Shown: positions 1 through 7,275 of the stretch, piece by piece | How positions within the stretch are numbered: position 1 is the stretch's first letter | How the letters are laid out: every line of letters begins with the position of its first letter | DNA from: Streptomyces sp. GSL17-111 | GTDB taxonomy: Bacteria; Actinomycetota; Actinomycetes; Streptomycetales; Streptomycetaceae | Assembly (NCBI RefSeq): GCF_037911585.1 | Contig: NZ_JBAJNS010000001.1 | Span: 3,032,001-3,096,000 of the forward strand | Reading direction: 5' to 3' | Length of the DNA stretch: 64,000 nucleotides | Program-made: the position numbers and the translations under genes | The notes under the pieces: generated by a model | Told to the model about the DNA's origin: nothing | The model's database searches: none | The model's input: only the letters and a program-made list of their open reading frames with translations

Positions 1-371
1 AAGGCCCGCCAGCGGTGCCCGGCGAGGTCCTGCGCCTCCACGATCCGCAGCGGGGAGGCACCGGGCGGCGGTGCGTCACCCAGCTGGAGGACGGCGACGT
101 CGCCGCCGCCGTCGTCGGCGACGGGCACGCTGAAGCGCACCGAGGCCGTGGCGGCGGGACGGCCGGGCAGCAGCGGGAAGTCGAGCGTGACCGGGAGGCG
201 GTCCGGGAGCCGCTCGTCCTCCCGCAGGCCGGCGGCGGAGGCGACGACGTGGGCGCAGGTCAGCAGGAGCCGGTCGGGGATGAGGAACGCCACGCCGACC
301 GGGCGGCCGTCGCGCAGCACCCGGGCCGTCCCGAGCTCCCACCGGGCGTCCCGCCCACCGGGCGGCGTCAC
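1..371 (-). CDS. Trypsin-like serine peptidase, partial (3' end off the left edge)
   Basis: The N-terminal 123 residues of a trypsin-fold peptidase can be read on the minus strand. The stretch GVAFLIPDRLLLTCAHVV carries the expected catalytic His (H41), and GGGDVAVLQL carries the expected catalytic Asp (D91). The Ser motif lies beyond the window edge. There is no signal peptide, so a cytoplasmic role is likely. The GTG start overlaps the stop of the upstream Trypco1 gene (GTGA), which implies translational coupling. Trypsin-like effectors coupled to Trypco1 proteins belong to the NTP-dependent conflict systems described for actinobacteria and other multicellular bacteria. Larger STAND or NACHT-type modules may be fused further along this protein, outside the window. 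The peptidase fold is clear; the system assignment is inferred from the pairing. Confidence 0.75.
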   Translation of the reverse strand, partial: MTPPGGRDARWELGTARVLRDGRPVGVAFLIPDRLLLTCAHVVASAAGLREDERLPDRLPVTLDFPLLPGRPAATASVRFSVPVADDGGGDVAVLQLGDAPPPGASPLRIVEAQDLAGHRWRA

Positions 372-694
372 GCGCGTCCCTCGGGGGGCCTCCACTCCAG
401 TTCCAGCGTGATGTGCGCGTCCCCGCTGCCCTTCGCCACGACCAGCCCGGCCTCCGCCGTCACCCGCAGGCCGAACTCCGCGCGGATGTGGTCGGGGCGG
501 CGCGGCAGGTCCGCCAGCCGCTCCAGCATGGTGGCGGCCACCCGCTGCACCCGGGCCATGCCGGACTCGAACGTGTCGGCGGACGTCTCGAGGAGCGCGT
601 CACCGCGACTGGCCCGGATCACCCCGGAGCCCTGCTCGTCGGGCAACTCGACGACGAAGACCTCGCCGTCCTCGAAGGGGACGCTCAGATACAC
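368..694 (-). CDS. Trypsin-co-occurring domain (Trypco1, CU044_2847-type) protein
   Basis: This 108-residue protein starts VYLSVPFEDGEVFVVELPD and ends ITLELEWRPPEGRA. The alternating beta pattern and length fit the Trypco1 (trypsin-co-occurring domain 1) family, which is encoded next to trypsin-like peptidases. I chose the GTG at 694 because GAGAGG sits seven to eight bases upstream; a longer frame opens at GTG 727. Its stop overlaps the start of the downstream peptidase, so the two are probably made together. The family is thought to be a small adaptor or constant component of a biological conflict system. No catalytic residues are evident. Confidence 0.7.
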   Translation of the reverse strand: MYLSVPFEDGEVFVVELPDEQGSGVIRASRGDALLETSADTFESGMARVQRVAATMLERLADLPRRPDHIRAEFGLRVTAEAGLVVAKGSGDAHITLELEWRPPEGRA

Positions 695-854
695 GCGACG
701 ACCTCTCTGCCGTGCTGTCAAGTCCACTGCGCACAGGGGGAGTTGCGGCGACCTTCCCAGCGGCTCATGGTAGCCGCGATCGCTGGCCCGGGGCCCGTTT
801 CGGCCGTCCCGGCGTTTCCGCGGGCGACGGGCGGGCCGGGCCGCGCGGGACCGT

Positions 855-1223
855 TCAGGGGCGGGGGGCGAGGGCGCCGGACAGCGCGGCCAGGACGTCC
901 GGGGCCACCCGGTAGTAGACCCAGGTGCCGCGCCGTTCGGCGGTCAGCAGCCCGGCCTGGCGCAGCTTCTTCAGGTGGTGGCTCACGGTCGGCTGGGAGA
1001 CGCCGACGTCCGAGATGTCGCACACGCAGGCCTCGCCGCCGGGGTGCGAGGCGACGAGGGAGAAGAGCCGCAGCCGGACGGGATCGCCGAGCGCCTTGAA
1101 CATCGCCGCCGTCGTCTCGGCCTCCTCGGCCGTGAGGGGGCGCTCGCTCAGCGGCGGGCAGCACGGGACGGCGTCCTGCGCTGCCCGCTTAGGCGCCCGC
1201 GTCCGTGCCTCGGCCTTCGTCAT
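855..1223 (-). CDS. ArsR-family metalloid-sensing repressor (CVC type)
   Basis: This 122-residue winged-helix regulator has the motif ACVCDISD at residues 65-72, directly before the recognition helix sequence SQPTVSHHLKKLRQAGL. Paired cysteines at this place (C66, C68) form the As(III)/Sb(III) site in ArsR proteins. An extra Cys-Cys pair at residues 21-22 may add ligands, as in CadC-like members. It lies 44 bases downstream of the second ArsR-type gene on the same strand, so the two probably form an operon. No arsenite pump or arsenate reductase gene is nearby. The regulated target may be the divergent P-type ATPase or lie elsewhere. Confidence 0.85.
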   Translation of the reverse strand: MTKAEARTRAPKRAAQDAVPCCPPLSERPLTAEEAETTAAMFKALGDPVRLRLFSLVASHPGGEACVCDISDVGVSQPTVSHHLKKLRQAGLLTAERRGTWVYYRVAPDVLAALSGALAPRP

Positions 1224-1267
1224 GCCGTCAGTTTCCCATGATCCGCGTCGGCCGGGTGGGTGCCGCC

Positions 1268-1645
1268 TCAGCCCGGGGCGGGCGGGTCCGGCAGGCCGAG
1301 GCGGAGGTGCTCGACGTGGTGGACGGCCTGGTCGAGGAGGGCGGCCACGTGGTGGTCGTGCAGCGCGTAGACGACCGAACGGCCGTGGCGGGTGCCGGTG
1401 ACCAGGCCGAGGTTGCGCAGCAGGCGCAGCTGGTGCGAGCAGGCGGACTGCTCCATGCCGACGGCGGTGGCCAGCTCCGTCGCGGCGCACGGCCCTTCCC
1501 GCAGTCGGGCCAGGATCAGCAGTCTGGACGGGGTGGCGAGGGCCTGCAGCGTCTCCGCGACCTTCGCCGCGCTGTCCGCGTCCAGACGGGTGCGCGGGAC
1601 GGCGTCCCCGGCGGATTCAGCGACTCCATGGCCCATGTCCGCCAT
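1268..1645 (-). CDS. SmtB/NmtR-like ArsR-family metal sensor
   Basis: This 125-residue winged-helix repressor carries a complete alpha-5 type metal site near its C terminus: D97-x-H99-x10-H110-x2-H113. That spacing is the signature of SmtB, CzrA and NmtR proteins, which bind Zn, Co or Ni across the dimer interface and release DNA. The DNA-binding helix is MEQSACSHQLRLLRNLG. The gene is divergent from a P1B-4 type efflux ATPase, with an SmtB-like inverted repeat in the 90-base gap. The straightforward reading is that metal binding derepresses the pump. The His-rich tail (AVHHVEHLRLG) might add NmtR-like ligands. Which metal is sensed cannot be settled from sequence alone. Confidence 0.85.
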   Translation of the reverse strand: MADMGHGVAESAGDAVPRTRLDADSAAKVAETLQALATPSRLLILARLREGPCAATELATAVGMEQSACSHQLRLLRNLGLVTGTRHGRSVVYALHDHHVAALLDQAVHHVEHLRLGLPDPPAPG

Positions 1646-1662
1646 CCTACGGAGTAGGTTTC

Positions 1663-1678
1663 ATGAATAACTGTTCAT
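1663..1678. promoter_or_regulatory. SmtB/ArsR-type operator between metal sensor and efflux ATPase
   Basis: The sequence ATGAATAACTGTTCAT is an imperfect inverted repeat with outer arms ATGAA/TTCAT. Read on the minus strand it is ATGAACAGTTATTCAT, very close to the 12-2-12 operator of cyanobacterial SmtB as I remember it. It lies between the sensor start at 1645 and the ATPase start at 1736, where it could control both directions. The site is seen directly; binding is inferred. Confidence 0.6.
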
Positions 1679-1735
1679 TCGTTCCTGTATGGTCGCCCCG
1701 ACGACCTGACCACCGGGCTTCGAAGGAGCACCGCC

Positions 1736-3790
1736 ATGCCGTCGACCCCGTCGACCCCGCCGACGACCTCCGCGCCCCACGCGACCTCCGCGCCCGACAC
1801 GACGTCGGCGTCCGCCCGGCCGACGGCGCCCACCGGCGTCCCCCGGCGGCGCACCCGCCTCCTGGCCCTGCCGGAGGCACGCTGGGCGGCCCTCGCCCTG
1901 CTGGGCTTCCTCGCCGCGCTCCCGCTGGACCTCCTCGGCGCCCCGGCGTGGACGTGGGGGCCGCTGTACGCGCTGGTCTACGCCGCCGGCGGCTGGGAGC
2001 CGGGTCTGGCGGGGCTGCGGGCCCTGCGCGAGCGGACCCTGGACGTCGACCTGCTCATGGTCGTCGCCGCCCTCGGGGCCGCCGCCATCGGCCAGTTCCT
2101 CGACGGCGCCCTGCTCATCGTCATCTTCGCCACCTCGGGGGCCCTGGAGGCCGTCGCGACCGCGCGCACCGCCGACTCGGTCCGCGCCCTGCTCGACCTC
2201 GCCCCCGCGCACGCCACCCGGCTGCTGCCGGACGGCACGGAGGAGGCCGTGCCGGTGGAACGGCTGGCCGTCGGCGACCTGCTCCTCGTCCGCCCCGGTG
2301 AGCGGATCGGCGCGGACGGCCGGGTGGCGGAGGGGGCGAGCGACGTCGACCAGGCGTCCGTCACCGGGGAGCCGCTCCCCGTCGCCAAGGAGCCGGGCGA
2401 CGAGGTCTTCGCCGGGACGCTGAACGGCACCGGGGCCCTGCGGGTGCGGGTCGGGCGCGACCCCTCGGACTCGGTCATCGCCCGGATCGTCGCCATGGTG
2501 CAGGAGGCGGCGGAGACCAAGGCGCCCACCCAGCTGTTCATCGAGAAGGTGGAACAGCGCTACAGCGTCGGCATGGTCGTCGCCACGCTCGCCCTGTTCG
2601 CCGTGCCGCTGGCCCTCGGCGCGGCCCTGGAGCCGACGCTGCTGCGCGCGATGACGTTCATGATCGTCGCCTCCCCGTGCGCGGTCGTGCTGGCCACCAT
2701 GCCGCCGCTGCTCTCCGCCATGGCCAACGCCGGGCGTCACGGGGTGCTGGTCAAGTCGGCGGTGGCCATGGAGCGTCTCGCCCAGGTGGACGCGGTGGCG
2801 CTGGACAAGACCGGCACCCTCACCGAGGGCGCGCCCCTCGTCGCCGACGTCCGCCCGCTGCCCGGCTCCGGCCTGGACGGGGACGGTCTGCTGGCCCTGG
2901 CCGGCGCCGCCGAGCTGGCCAGCGAGCACCCGCTCGGCCGGGCCGTCGTCGAGGCGGCCCGGGAGCGGGGCCTGCCGCTGCCGCCGGCCACGGGCTTCGC
3001 CGCCACGCCGGGCTCCGGTGTCGTCGCCCGGGTCGCGGGCGCCGAGGTCGCCGTCGGCAGCCCGGCCCGGCTCCTCGGCCCCACGCCGCGCGGGCCGGGC
3101 TCCCCGGCGGCCGTGGCGGCGGACGCCGTGGCGGCGGACGCCGTGGCGGCGCTGGAGGCCGACGGCCGCACGGCCGTGCTCGTCACCCGGGACGGCCGGC
3201 CCGTCGGCGTCCTCGGCGTGACCGACCGGCTCCGGCCGGACGCCGCGCGGACGGTGGCCGCGCTGGCGGCGCTCACCGGCGGGCCGCCGTCCCTGGTCAC
3301 CGGGGACAACCCGCGCGTCGCCCACCGGATCGCCGCGGAGGCGGGGATCGCGGACGTCCGCGCCGGGCTGCTGCCGCAGGACAAGGTCGCGGCCGTCCGG
3401 GAGCGGGAGGCCGAGGGGCGGAAGGTGCTCGTCGTCGGGGACGGCGTCAACGACGCGCCCGCGCTGGCCGCCGCCCACGTCGGCGTGGCCATGGGCCGGG
3501 CCGGGTCCGACCTGGCCCTGGAGACGGCCGACGCGATCGTCGTGCGCGACGAACTCGCCGCCGTCCCGGCCGCCGTCGCCCTCGCCCGCCGGGCCCGCCG
3601 CCTGGTGGTCCAGAACCTGTGCATCGCCGGAACGCTGATCGCCGTGCTGGTGGTCTGGGACCTGGCCGGGCACCTGCCGCTGCCCGTGGGGGTGGCCGGT
3701 CACGAGGGCTCCACCGTGCTCGTCGGCCTCAACGGCCTGCGGCTGCTGCGCGAGTCCGCCTGGCGGCGCGCGCTCGGGCCGGGCCGGTAG
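1736..3790 (+). CDS. P1B-4 type heavy-metal translocating ATPase
   Basis: This 684-residue membrane pump has all P-type landmarks: an SVTGEP actuator motif, phosphorylation site DKTGT (D357) and hinge GDGVNDAPA (about 568). The transmembrane metal site has SPC at residues 313-315 instead of CPC, and the last helix carries HEGST from residue 656. SPC together with HEGxT defines the P1B-4 subgroup (CoaT, CtpD, CtpJ), linked to export of Co, Ni, Fe or Zn. There is no N-terminal CxxC metal-binding domain, as usual for this subgroup; the first 45 residues are a Thr/Ala/Pro-rich tail. RBS AAGGAG lies before the ATG. The divergent SmtB/NmtR-like sensor is the probable regulator. Confidence 0.9.
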   Translation: MPSTPSTPPTTSAPHATSAPDTTSASARPTAPTGVPRRRTRLLALPEARWAALALLGFLAALPLDLLGAPAWTWGPLYALVYAAGGWEPGLAGLRALRERTLDVDLLMVVAALGAAAIGQFLDGALLIVIFATSGALEAVATARTADSVRALLDLAPAHATRLLPDGTEEAVPVERLAVGDLLLVRPGERIGADGRVAEGASDVDQASVTGEPLPVAKEPGDEVFAGTLNGTGALRVRVGRDPSDSVIARIVAMVQEAAETKAPTQLFIEKVEQRYSVGMVVATLALFAVPLALGAALEPTLLRAMTFMIVASPCAVVLATMPPLLSAMANAGRHGVLVKSAVAMERLAQVDAVALDKTGTLTEGAPLVADVRPLPGSGLDGDGLLALAGAAELASEHPLGRAVVEAARERGLPLPPATGFAATPGSGVVARVAGAEVAVGSPARLLGPTPRGPGSPAAVAADAVAADAVAALEADGRTAVLVTRDGRPVGVLGVTDRLRPDAARTVAALAALTGGPPSLVTGDNPRVAHRIAAEAGIADVRAGLLPQDKVAAVREREAEGRKVLVVGDGVNDAPALAAAHVGVAMGRAGSDLALETADAIVVRDELAAVPAAVALARRARRLVVQNLCIAGTLIAVLVVWDLAGHLPLPVGVAGHEGSTVLVGLNGLRLLRESAWRRALGPGR

Positions 3791-3811
3791 CGCCCCGGGC
3801 CTGCCTTCGCG

Positions 3812-3982
3812 TCAGCCCTCGGGGTGCAGGAGCCCGCGTTCGTAGGCCTTCAGCAGTCGCTGCGGGACGAGGTACGTCGATCCGTCCACGGTGAAGGGGA
3901 CGAGCCGGGGCGTGGACGCCTTCCACTGCGCCCGGCGGTGACGGGTGTTGCTGCGGGACGTCTTCCGCTTGGGCACGGCCAT
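3812..3982 (-). CDS. rpmF: 50S ribosomal protein L32, zinc-independent (C-minus) paralogue
   Basis: This 56-residue protein begins [20 protein letters not shown], the highly conserved L32 N terminus. It ends in a segment with no cysteine at all ([18 protein letters not shown]). Ordinary L32 has a four-Cys zinc ribbon there. This is therefore the C-minus form that many actinobacteria make during zinc starvation so that zinc can be recovered from ribosomes. A Zur-box-like palindrome lies about 60 bases upstream. It is a single-gene unit on the minus strand. Confidence 0.93.
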   Translation of the reverse strand: MAVPKRKTSRSNTRHRRAQWKASTPRLVPFTVDGSTYLVPQRLLKAYERGLLHPEG

Positions 3983-4042
3983 GACGAAACCTCCAGGAGG
4001 GCGGGGACGGCTGGGTGAGCCGGGTGAGTCGCCGAGGTTACC

Positions 4043-4057
4043 TGAAAACGGTTGTCA
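4043..4057 (-). promoter_or_regulatory. Zur box upstream of zinc-free L32
   Basis: TGAAAACGGTTGTCA is a 15-mer with dyad symmetry, close to the actinobacterial Zur consensus TGAAAATGATTTTCA as I remember it. It is about 60 bases upstream of the C-minus rpmF start, where bound Zur would block transcription when zinc is plentiful. Confidence 0.75.
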
Positions 4058-4233
4058 TGTGCGAACGGGGTCCACGGACAGCCGGGCGCACCGGCGGCAG
4101 GCGCGGGCCGACGACGCGACGACCGCGTGCGCGGCGGCGGCCACCGCACCGACCGGCCGGGTGCGGGGGCCACGGCGTACGGCGGCATACTCCTCACCAC
4201 TGGGCGCGATCACTTCCGAAGCGAGGAGACGCC

Positions 4234-4830
4234 ATGATCGACCAGCCCGCCGCCGAGAAGACGACCTTCACCACCCTCTTCGAGGTGGCCCCGGCCGCCC
4301 TGGGCCGGGCGCAGGGCATCGCCGACACCTTCCAGCACGCCATCGCCCCGGCCACCGTGGACTACGACTTCGGTGAGATCAGCCGGGCGGCGAGCCGCAT
4401 CCCCCACAGCACGACGGTGCGGAACGTGCGTGGCTGGGGCCTTCAGGAGACGGTCCCCGTCAGCGTCGTGGTCCTCTCGCTCGCGGAGGCCGTGCGCCAG
4501 GCCCTCGCGGAGCCGTTCACCAACGCCCGCTTCTGGGCGCGGGCCGAGGAGGCGCTCACCGGCGCCTTCGTCGGCCTGGGGACGCAGGAGGGCACCCATC
4601 TCTCCTTCTACGAGGACACCCCGGAGCGCACGAGTTACTACTACAACCTGCTGTTCGCACTCCAGGACGAGGAGACCGGTGACGCCGTCCACGCCGTCGC
4701 CCTGTGCGTCAACGTCAGCGTCGCACTGGACGGGGAGCGGGTCCGCGCCCTGAGCGTCGAGGACACCGCGCGGTTCACCGTCCGCCTCAACGCGATCGCC
4801 CTCCGGCAGCAGCCACCCGCCGAGGCCTGA
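4234..4830 (+). CDS. Cyt-like delta-endotoxin family protein (putative pore-forming)
   Basis: This is a 198-residue protein with no signal peptide. Two blocks resemble Bacillus thuringiensis Cyt toxins as I remember them. IADTFQHAIAPATVDYDFG (about 29-47) parallels LANAFQNALVPTSTDFG, and RTSYYYNLLFALQDEETG (about 132-149) parallels QTNYTYNVLFAIQNAQTG. The following VNVSVALDG and LSVEDTARFTVRLNAIAL strands also align with the Cyt C-terminal strands. Cyt proteins are alpha/beta cytolysins that insert into membranes; homologues exist in plant-associated bacteria and fungi (volvatoxin). It is somewhat shorter than Cyt1A (about 250 residues). RBS GAGGAG precedes the ATG, and a strong hairpin follows the stop, so it is monocistronic. 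The call rests on recalled alignment, not a search. Confidence 0.7.
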   Translation: MIDQPAAEKTTFTTLFEVAPAALGRAQGIADTFQHAIAPATVDYDFGEISRAASRIPHSTTVRNVRGWGLQETVPVSVVVLSLAEAVRQALAEPFTNARFWARAEEALTGAFVGLGTQEGTHLSFYEDTPERTSYYYNLLFALQDEETGDAVHAVALCVNVSVALDGERVRALSVEDTARFTVRLNAIALRQQPPAEA

Positions 4831-4836
4831 GCAACC

Positions 4837-4870
4837 GGCGCCCCCGGCCCCACACCCGGCCGGGGGCGCC
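4837..4870 (+). terminator. Rho-independent-like terminator after the Cyt-like gene
   Basis: A perfect 13-bp stem (GGCGCCCCCGGCC / GGCCGGGGGCGCC) starts seven bases after the stop codon. It has no U-tract, as is common in Streptomyces. The convergent gene on the minus strand ends about 20 bases beyond it, so it may serve both directions. Confidence 0.7.
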
Positions 4871-4891
4871 CCGCACGCACCGGCGGACGCC

Positions 4892-5152
4892 TCACGCGTC
4901 GTCGGCCTGCGGATCGATGTCGGTGGAGGAGGTGCTGGACCGCAGCCACGAACGCGTCCGCCCGGCCGCGCGCGTGGTGTCCACGGTGAGGTCGAGGCGC
5001 GTGCCCCCGTCCGTTCCGGCGGGGAAACTGCGCTGCTCGGTGGCGTCGAAGGAGCGGCGGATGGCCTCGGCCACGCGCCGCGCCGCTTCCGGTGACGCCG
5101 CCACGACGCGCACCTCCGCACGCCCCTCGGGCAACGGTTCGGGCTCTGCCAT
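4892..5152 (-). CDS. Small hypothetical protein
   Basis: This 86-residue protein (MAEPEPLPEGRAEVRVVAA...) has one predicted alpha-beta segment with SPEAARRVAEAIRRSFDA as a likely helix, and a Ser/Asp-rich C terminus. I do not recognise a family. The ATG at 5152 is preferred because GAGG stands six bases upstream; a GTG at 5164 is also possible. It is divergent from the DUF5994 gene, with a 15-bp-arm inverted repeat between them. Confidence 0.55.
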   Translation of the reverse strand: MAEPEPLPEGRAEVRVVAASPEAARRVAEAIRRSFDATEQRSFPAGTDGGTRLDLTVDTTRAAGRTRSWLRSSTSSTDIDPQADDA

Positions 5153-5185
5153 GGGCCACCTCACTCGCCGCTGCTCCCGGACGTT

Positions 5186-5222
5186 CCCAGCCTACTCCGG
5201 AGGGCCGCCGGAGTAGGCTGGG
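5186..5222. repeat. Perfect inverted repeat between divergent genes
   Basis: The arms CCCAGCCTACTCCGG and CCGGAGTAGGCTGGG are perfect over 15 bp, with a seven-base spacer. The repeat sits in the 133-base gap between two genes that diverge from each other, so termination of either gene is not the obvious role. It may be an operator or an RNA hairpin in a 5' leader. Confidence 0.7.
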
Positions 5223-5285
5223 AGCATCCGGACGGCCCGCCTGGCGCACCCGCCCCGCGCACCCGTCCGCGGATGGGCGGACACC

Positions 5286-5783
5286 ATGAACCACCCCCCG
5301 GGGCCCGACAGCCCCCGCCTGCTCCCCGACACGATCCGGACGTCCGCGAAGCCGGGAACGGCGCTCATCCGGCTGCGCACGACCCACGTCCGCGACGGCG
5401 TCCTCGACGGCGCGTGGTGGCCCCGCAGCCGGGACCTCGATGCCGAGCTCCCCTACCTAATCAGCGCGTTGACCGCGCACATCGGGCCGGTGACACGCGT
5501 CGGGCTGGACGCCGCCGCGTGGGACGACCTGCCCACCCGCGTGATCGTGGACGACCGGACCGTGCACATCGACTCCTCCCCGGTCGGGGACTCCACGGTC
5601 CTCGTCACCCGGGGCGAGCGCGACCACTTCTCCCTGCTCGTCGTCCCGCCCGACGCCGCGCCCGAGGCGGCCCGCACGGCGATGGCCCGGGCGGTCGGCG
5701 CCGACAACGTCACGGACGCCGTGCACATCCTCATGGAGACCAGCCTCATCGAGACCGGCTCCGACCCGTCGCGCCCGGGCTGA
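5286..5783 (+). CDS. DUF5994 family protein
   Basis: This 165-residue soluble protein has the features of the actinobacterial DUF5994 family: an N-terminal TALIRLRTTHVRDGVLDGAWWPRSRDLDAELP segment (here split for length), then HIGPVTRVGLDAAAWDD and a FSLLVVPPDAAPEAA segment. The Trp-Trp-Pro-Arg-Ser-Arg core is the most conserved part of the family. Function is unknown. The ATG start gives a normal family length. It is a single gene, divergent from a small hypothetical across a long inverted repeat. Confidence 0.75.
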   Translation: MNHPPGPDSPRLLPDTIRTSAKPGTALIRLRTTHVRDGVLDGAWWPRSRDLDAELPYLISALTAHIGPVTRVGLDAAAWDDLPTRVIVDDRTVHIDSSPVGDSTVLVTRGERDHFSLLVVPPDAAPEAARTAMARAVGADNVTDAVHILMETSLIETGSDPSRPG

Positions 5784-5831
5784 CGCGTCCCGCACCGGCG
5801 GACGCCCCACGCGGCGTCGGCTCCGCGTCGT

Positions 5832-7100
5832 TCAGACGCGGGCGAACCGCTCGCACTGGTCGGCGAACTCCTCGGCCAGGGCCGGGCCCACCGTGGGGTG
5901 CGTCCGGCGGATGGTCGCGAGGTAGTCGTCCGTGCCGGGAGGGGTCTGGACGCCCGTGTCCACCGTGCGCTCGAACCGGGCCTGGGAGACCGTGCGGGCC
6001 ACGTGGGCGATGTCCGCCGGGGTGAAGCCGGCGCTGGCGGACGCGAGGGCCGCGCTGTCGGCCTCCGCGCCCGCCGGGGCCAGATAGCTCTCCCAGAGCG
6101 CCGTCCTGGCCTCCTCGTCCGGCGGGCCGAGGGGGAGCACGTAGTCGAACCGGCCGTGCCGCAGGAAGGCCGGGTCGAGAGCGGTCACGTCGTTCGTCGC
6201 GCACACGAGGAGGCGGCCGTCCTGCGCACGGAACCGGACGATCGCCTTCAGCAGTTCGTTGACCACGCCGACCGCCGTCGCGTCCGCCCCGCTGCGCGTC
6301 CCGGCGACCTCCTCGACCTCGTCGATGAACACCAGGACGTGTTCCAGCTGCGCGATGTCCTCGAACCGCCGGCTCAGGCCGGCCGCCAAGCCGTACTCGG
6401 CGGCCAGGCGCGCGGGGAACAGTTCGAGGAAGGGCCAGCCCAGACGGCTCGCGGTGGCGCGGGCGAACGTGCTCTTGCCCGTGCCGGGCGGGCCGAAGAG
6501 CATCACCGCGTGCGGCGGCTCCACGCCGTGCCGGCCCGCCAGCTCGGGCTCGGCGAGCGGGAGCACGAGCCGGCGCTCGATGAGCCGCTTCTCCCGCCGC
6601 ATGCCCGCGACCTTCTTCCACTGCCCGCCGGCGGGCAGCTCCGCTCCCAGCGCGGACAGCATGCTCACCGCGCGGGGGGTCACCGCACCGTGCTTCTCGA
6701 AGAAGACCAGGCCGGGGCGGGCGGCGAAGGCGCAGTTGCGCAGCGCGGCCACGCCCGTCTCCCCGTCGGGCAGCGCCGCGTGCACCGTGTGGACGCCGTC
6801 GGCGAAGAGCCGCCGTTCCAGGGCCGTGACCAGCGCGCTGCCCAGCCCCTGACCCCGCCAGGCCGGCGCCATGCACAGGCGCAGGATCCACGCCCTCTCC
6901 CCCTCCACCCGGCTCACGGCGGCCCCCACCACACCGCCGTCCGCCACGGCCACGACCGCCGGGTGGGGCGCCAGCAGCGCCGTCACGACGTCGGCCAGCG
7001 GAAAGAGGGGAGGCTCGCCCGTGGTGCCGCTCTCGGTGTCGACGCGGATGACCCCCTCCAGGTCCTCCCGCGCATAGTCTCTGATCAGCCAACTCGTCAT
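5832..7100 (-). CDS. GNAT acetyltransferase fused to AAA+ ATPase
   Basis: This is a 422-residue two-domain protein. Residues 1-140 form a GNAT fold with an acetyl-CoA loop RGQGLG (82-87). Residues 165-400 form an AAA+ module of the FtsH/Cdc48-like type: Walker A GPPGTGKS (203-210), Walker B VLVFIDEVEE (255-264), sensor-1 Asn in CATND (303) and arginine fingers in FLRHGRFDYVL (R314, R317). There is no protease or transmembrane segment. The ATG at 7100 starts the GNAT domain properly, and the frame upstream has no coding character. The substrate is unknown; a chaperone or remodelling ATPase steered by an acetyltransferase is one possibility. It appears monocistronic. Confidence 0.85.
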   Translation of the reverse strand: MTSWLIRDYAREDLEGVIRVDTESGTTGEPPLFPLADVVTALLAPHPAVVAVADGGVVGAAVSRVEGERAWILRLCMAPAWRGQGLGSALVTALERRLFADGVHTVHAALPDGETGVAALRNCAFAARPGLVFFEKHGAVTPRAVSMLSALGAELPAGGQWKKVAGMRREKRLIERRLVLPLAEPELAGRHGVEPPHAVMLFGPPGTGKSTFARATASRLGWPFLELFPARLAAEYGLAAGLSRRFEDIAQLEHVLVFIDEVEEVAGTRSGADATAVGVVNELLKAIVRFRAQDGRLLVCATNDVTALDPAFLRHGRFDYVLPLGPPDEEARTALWESYLAPAGAEADSAALASASAGFTPADIAHVARTVSQARFERTVDTGVQTPPGTDDYLATIRRTHPTVGPALAEEFADQCERFARV

Positions 7101-7275
7101 GACCGGCTCCGCGCGTTCGCTCCTTTTTCCATCATCGGCCACCGCCCTTCGCCCGACGACCGGAACACGGCGCTCCACGCCGCCCCCGGACCGTCGCCGA
7201 TCCGTCGGCCCGGCCCGGCATGACGCGCGGCGTCGCGGGTACCGCGTGCGGTGACCCGCAGGGAGAGGAGTGCCC

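Noticed and set aside
855..1490. Longer ArsR protein starting inside the upstream regulator gene
   Set aside because: The extension is antisense-like low-complexity sequence overlapping the SmtB-type gene; ATG 1223 gives the normal family length.
1661..3703. Long minus-strand open frame opposite the metal ATPase, and similar long open frames opposite SulP, geosmin synthase, dnaK, clpB and others
   Set aside because: High-GC genomes give long open frames on the antisense strand. Their proteins are Arg/Gly/Ala-rich with no family features, and the sense strand is clearly coding.
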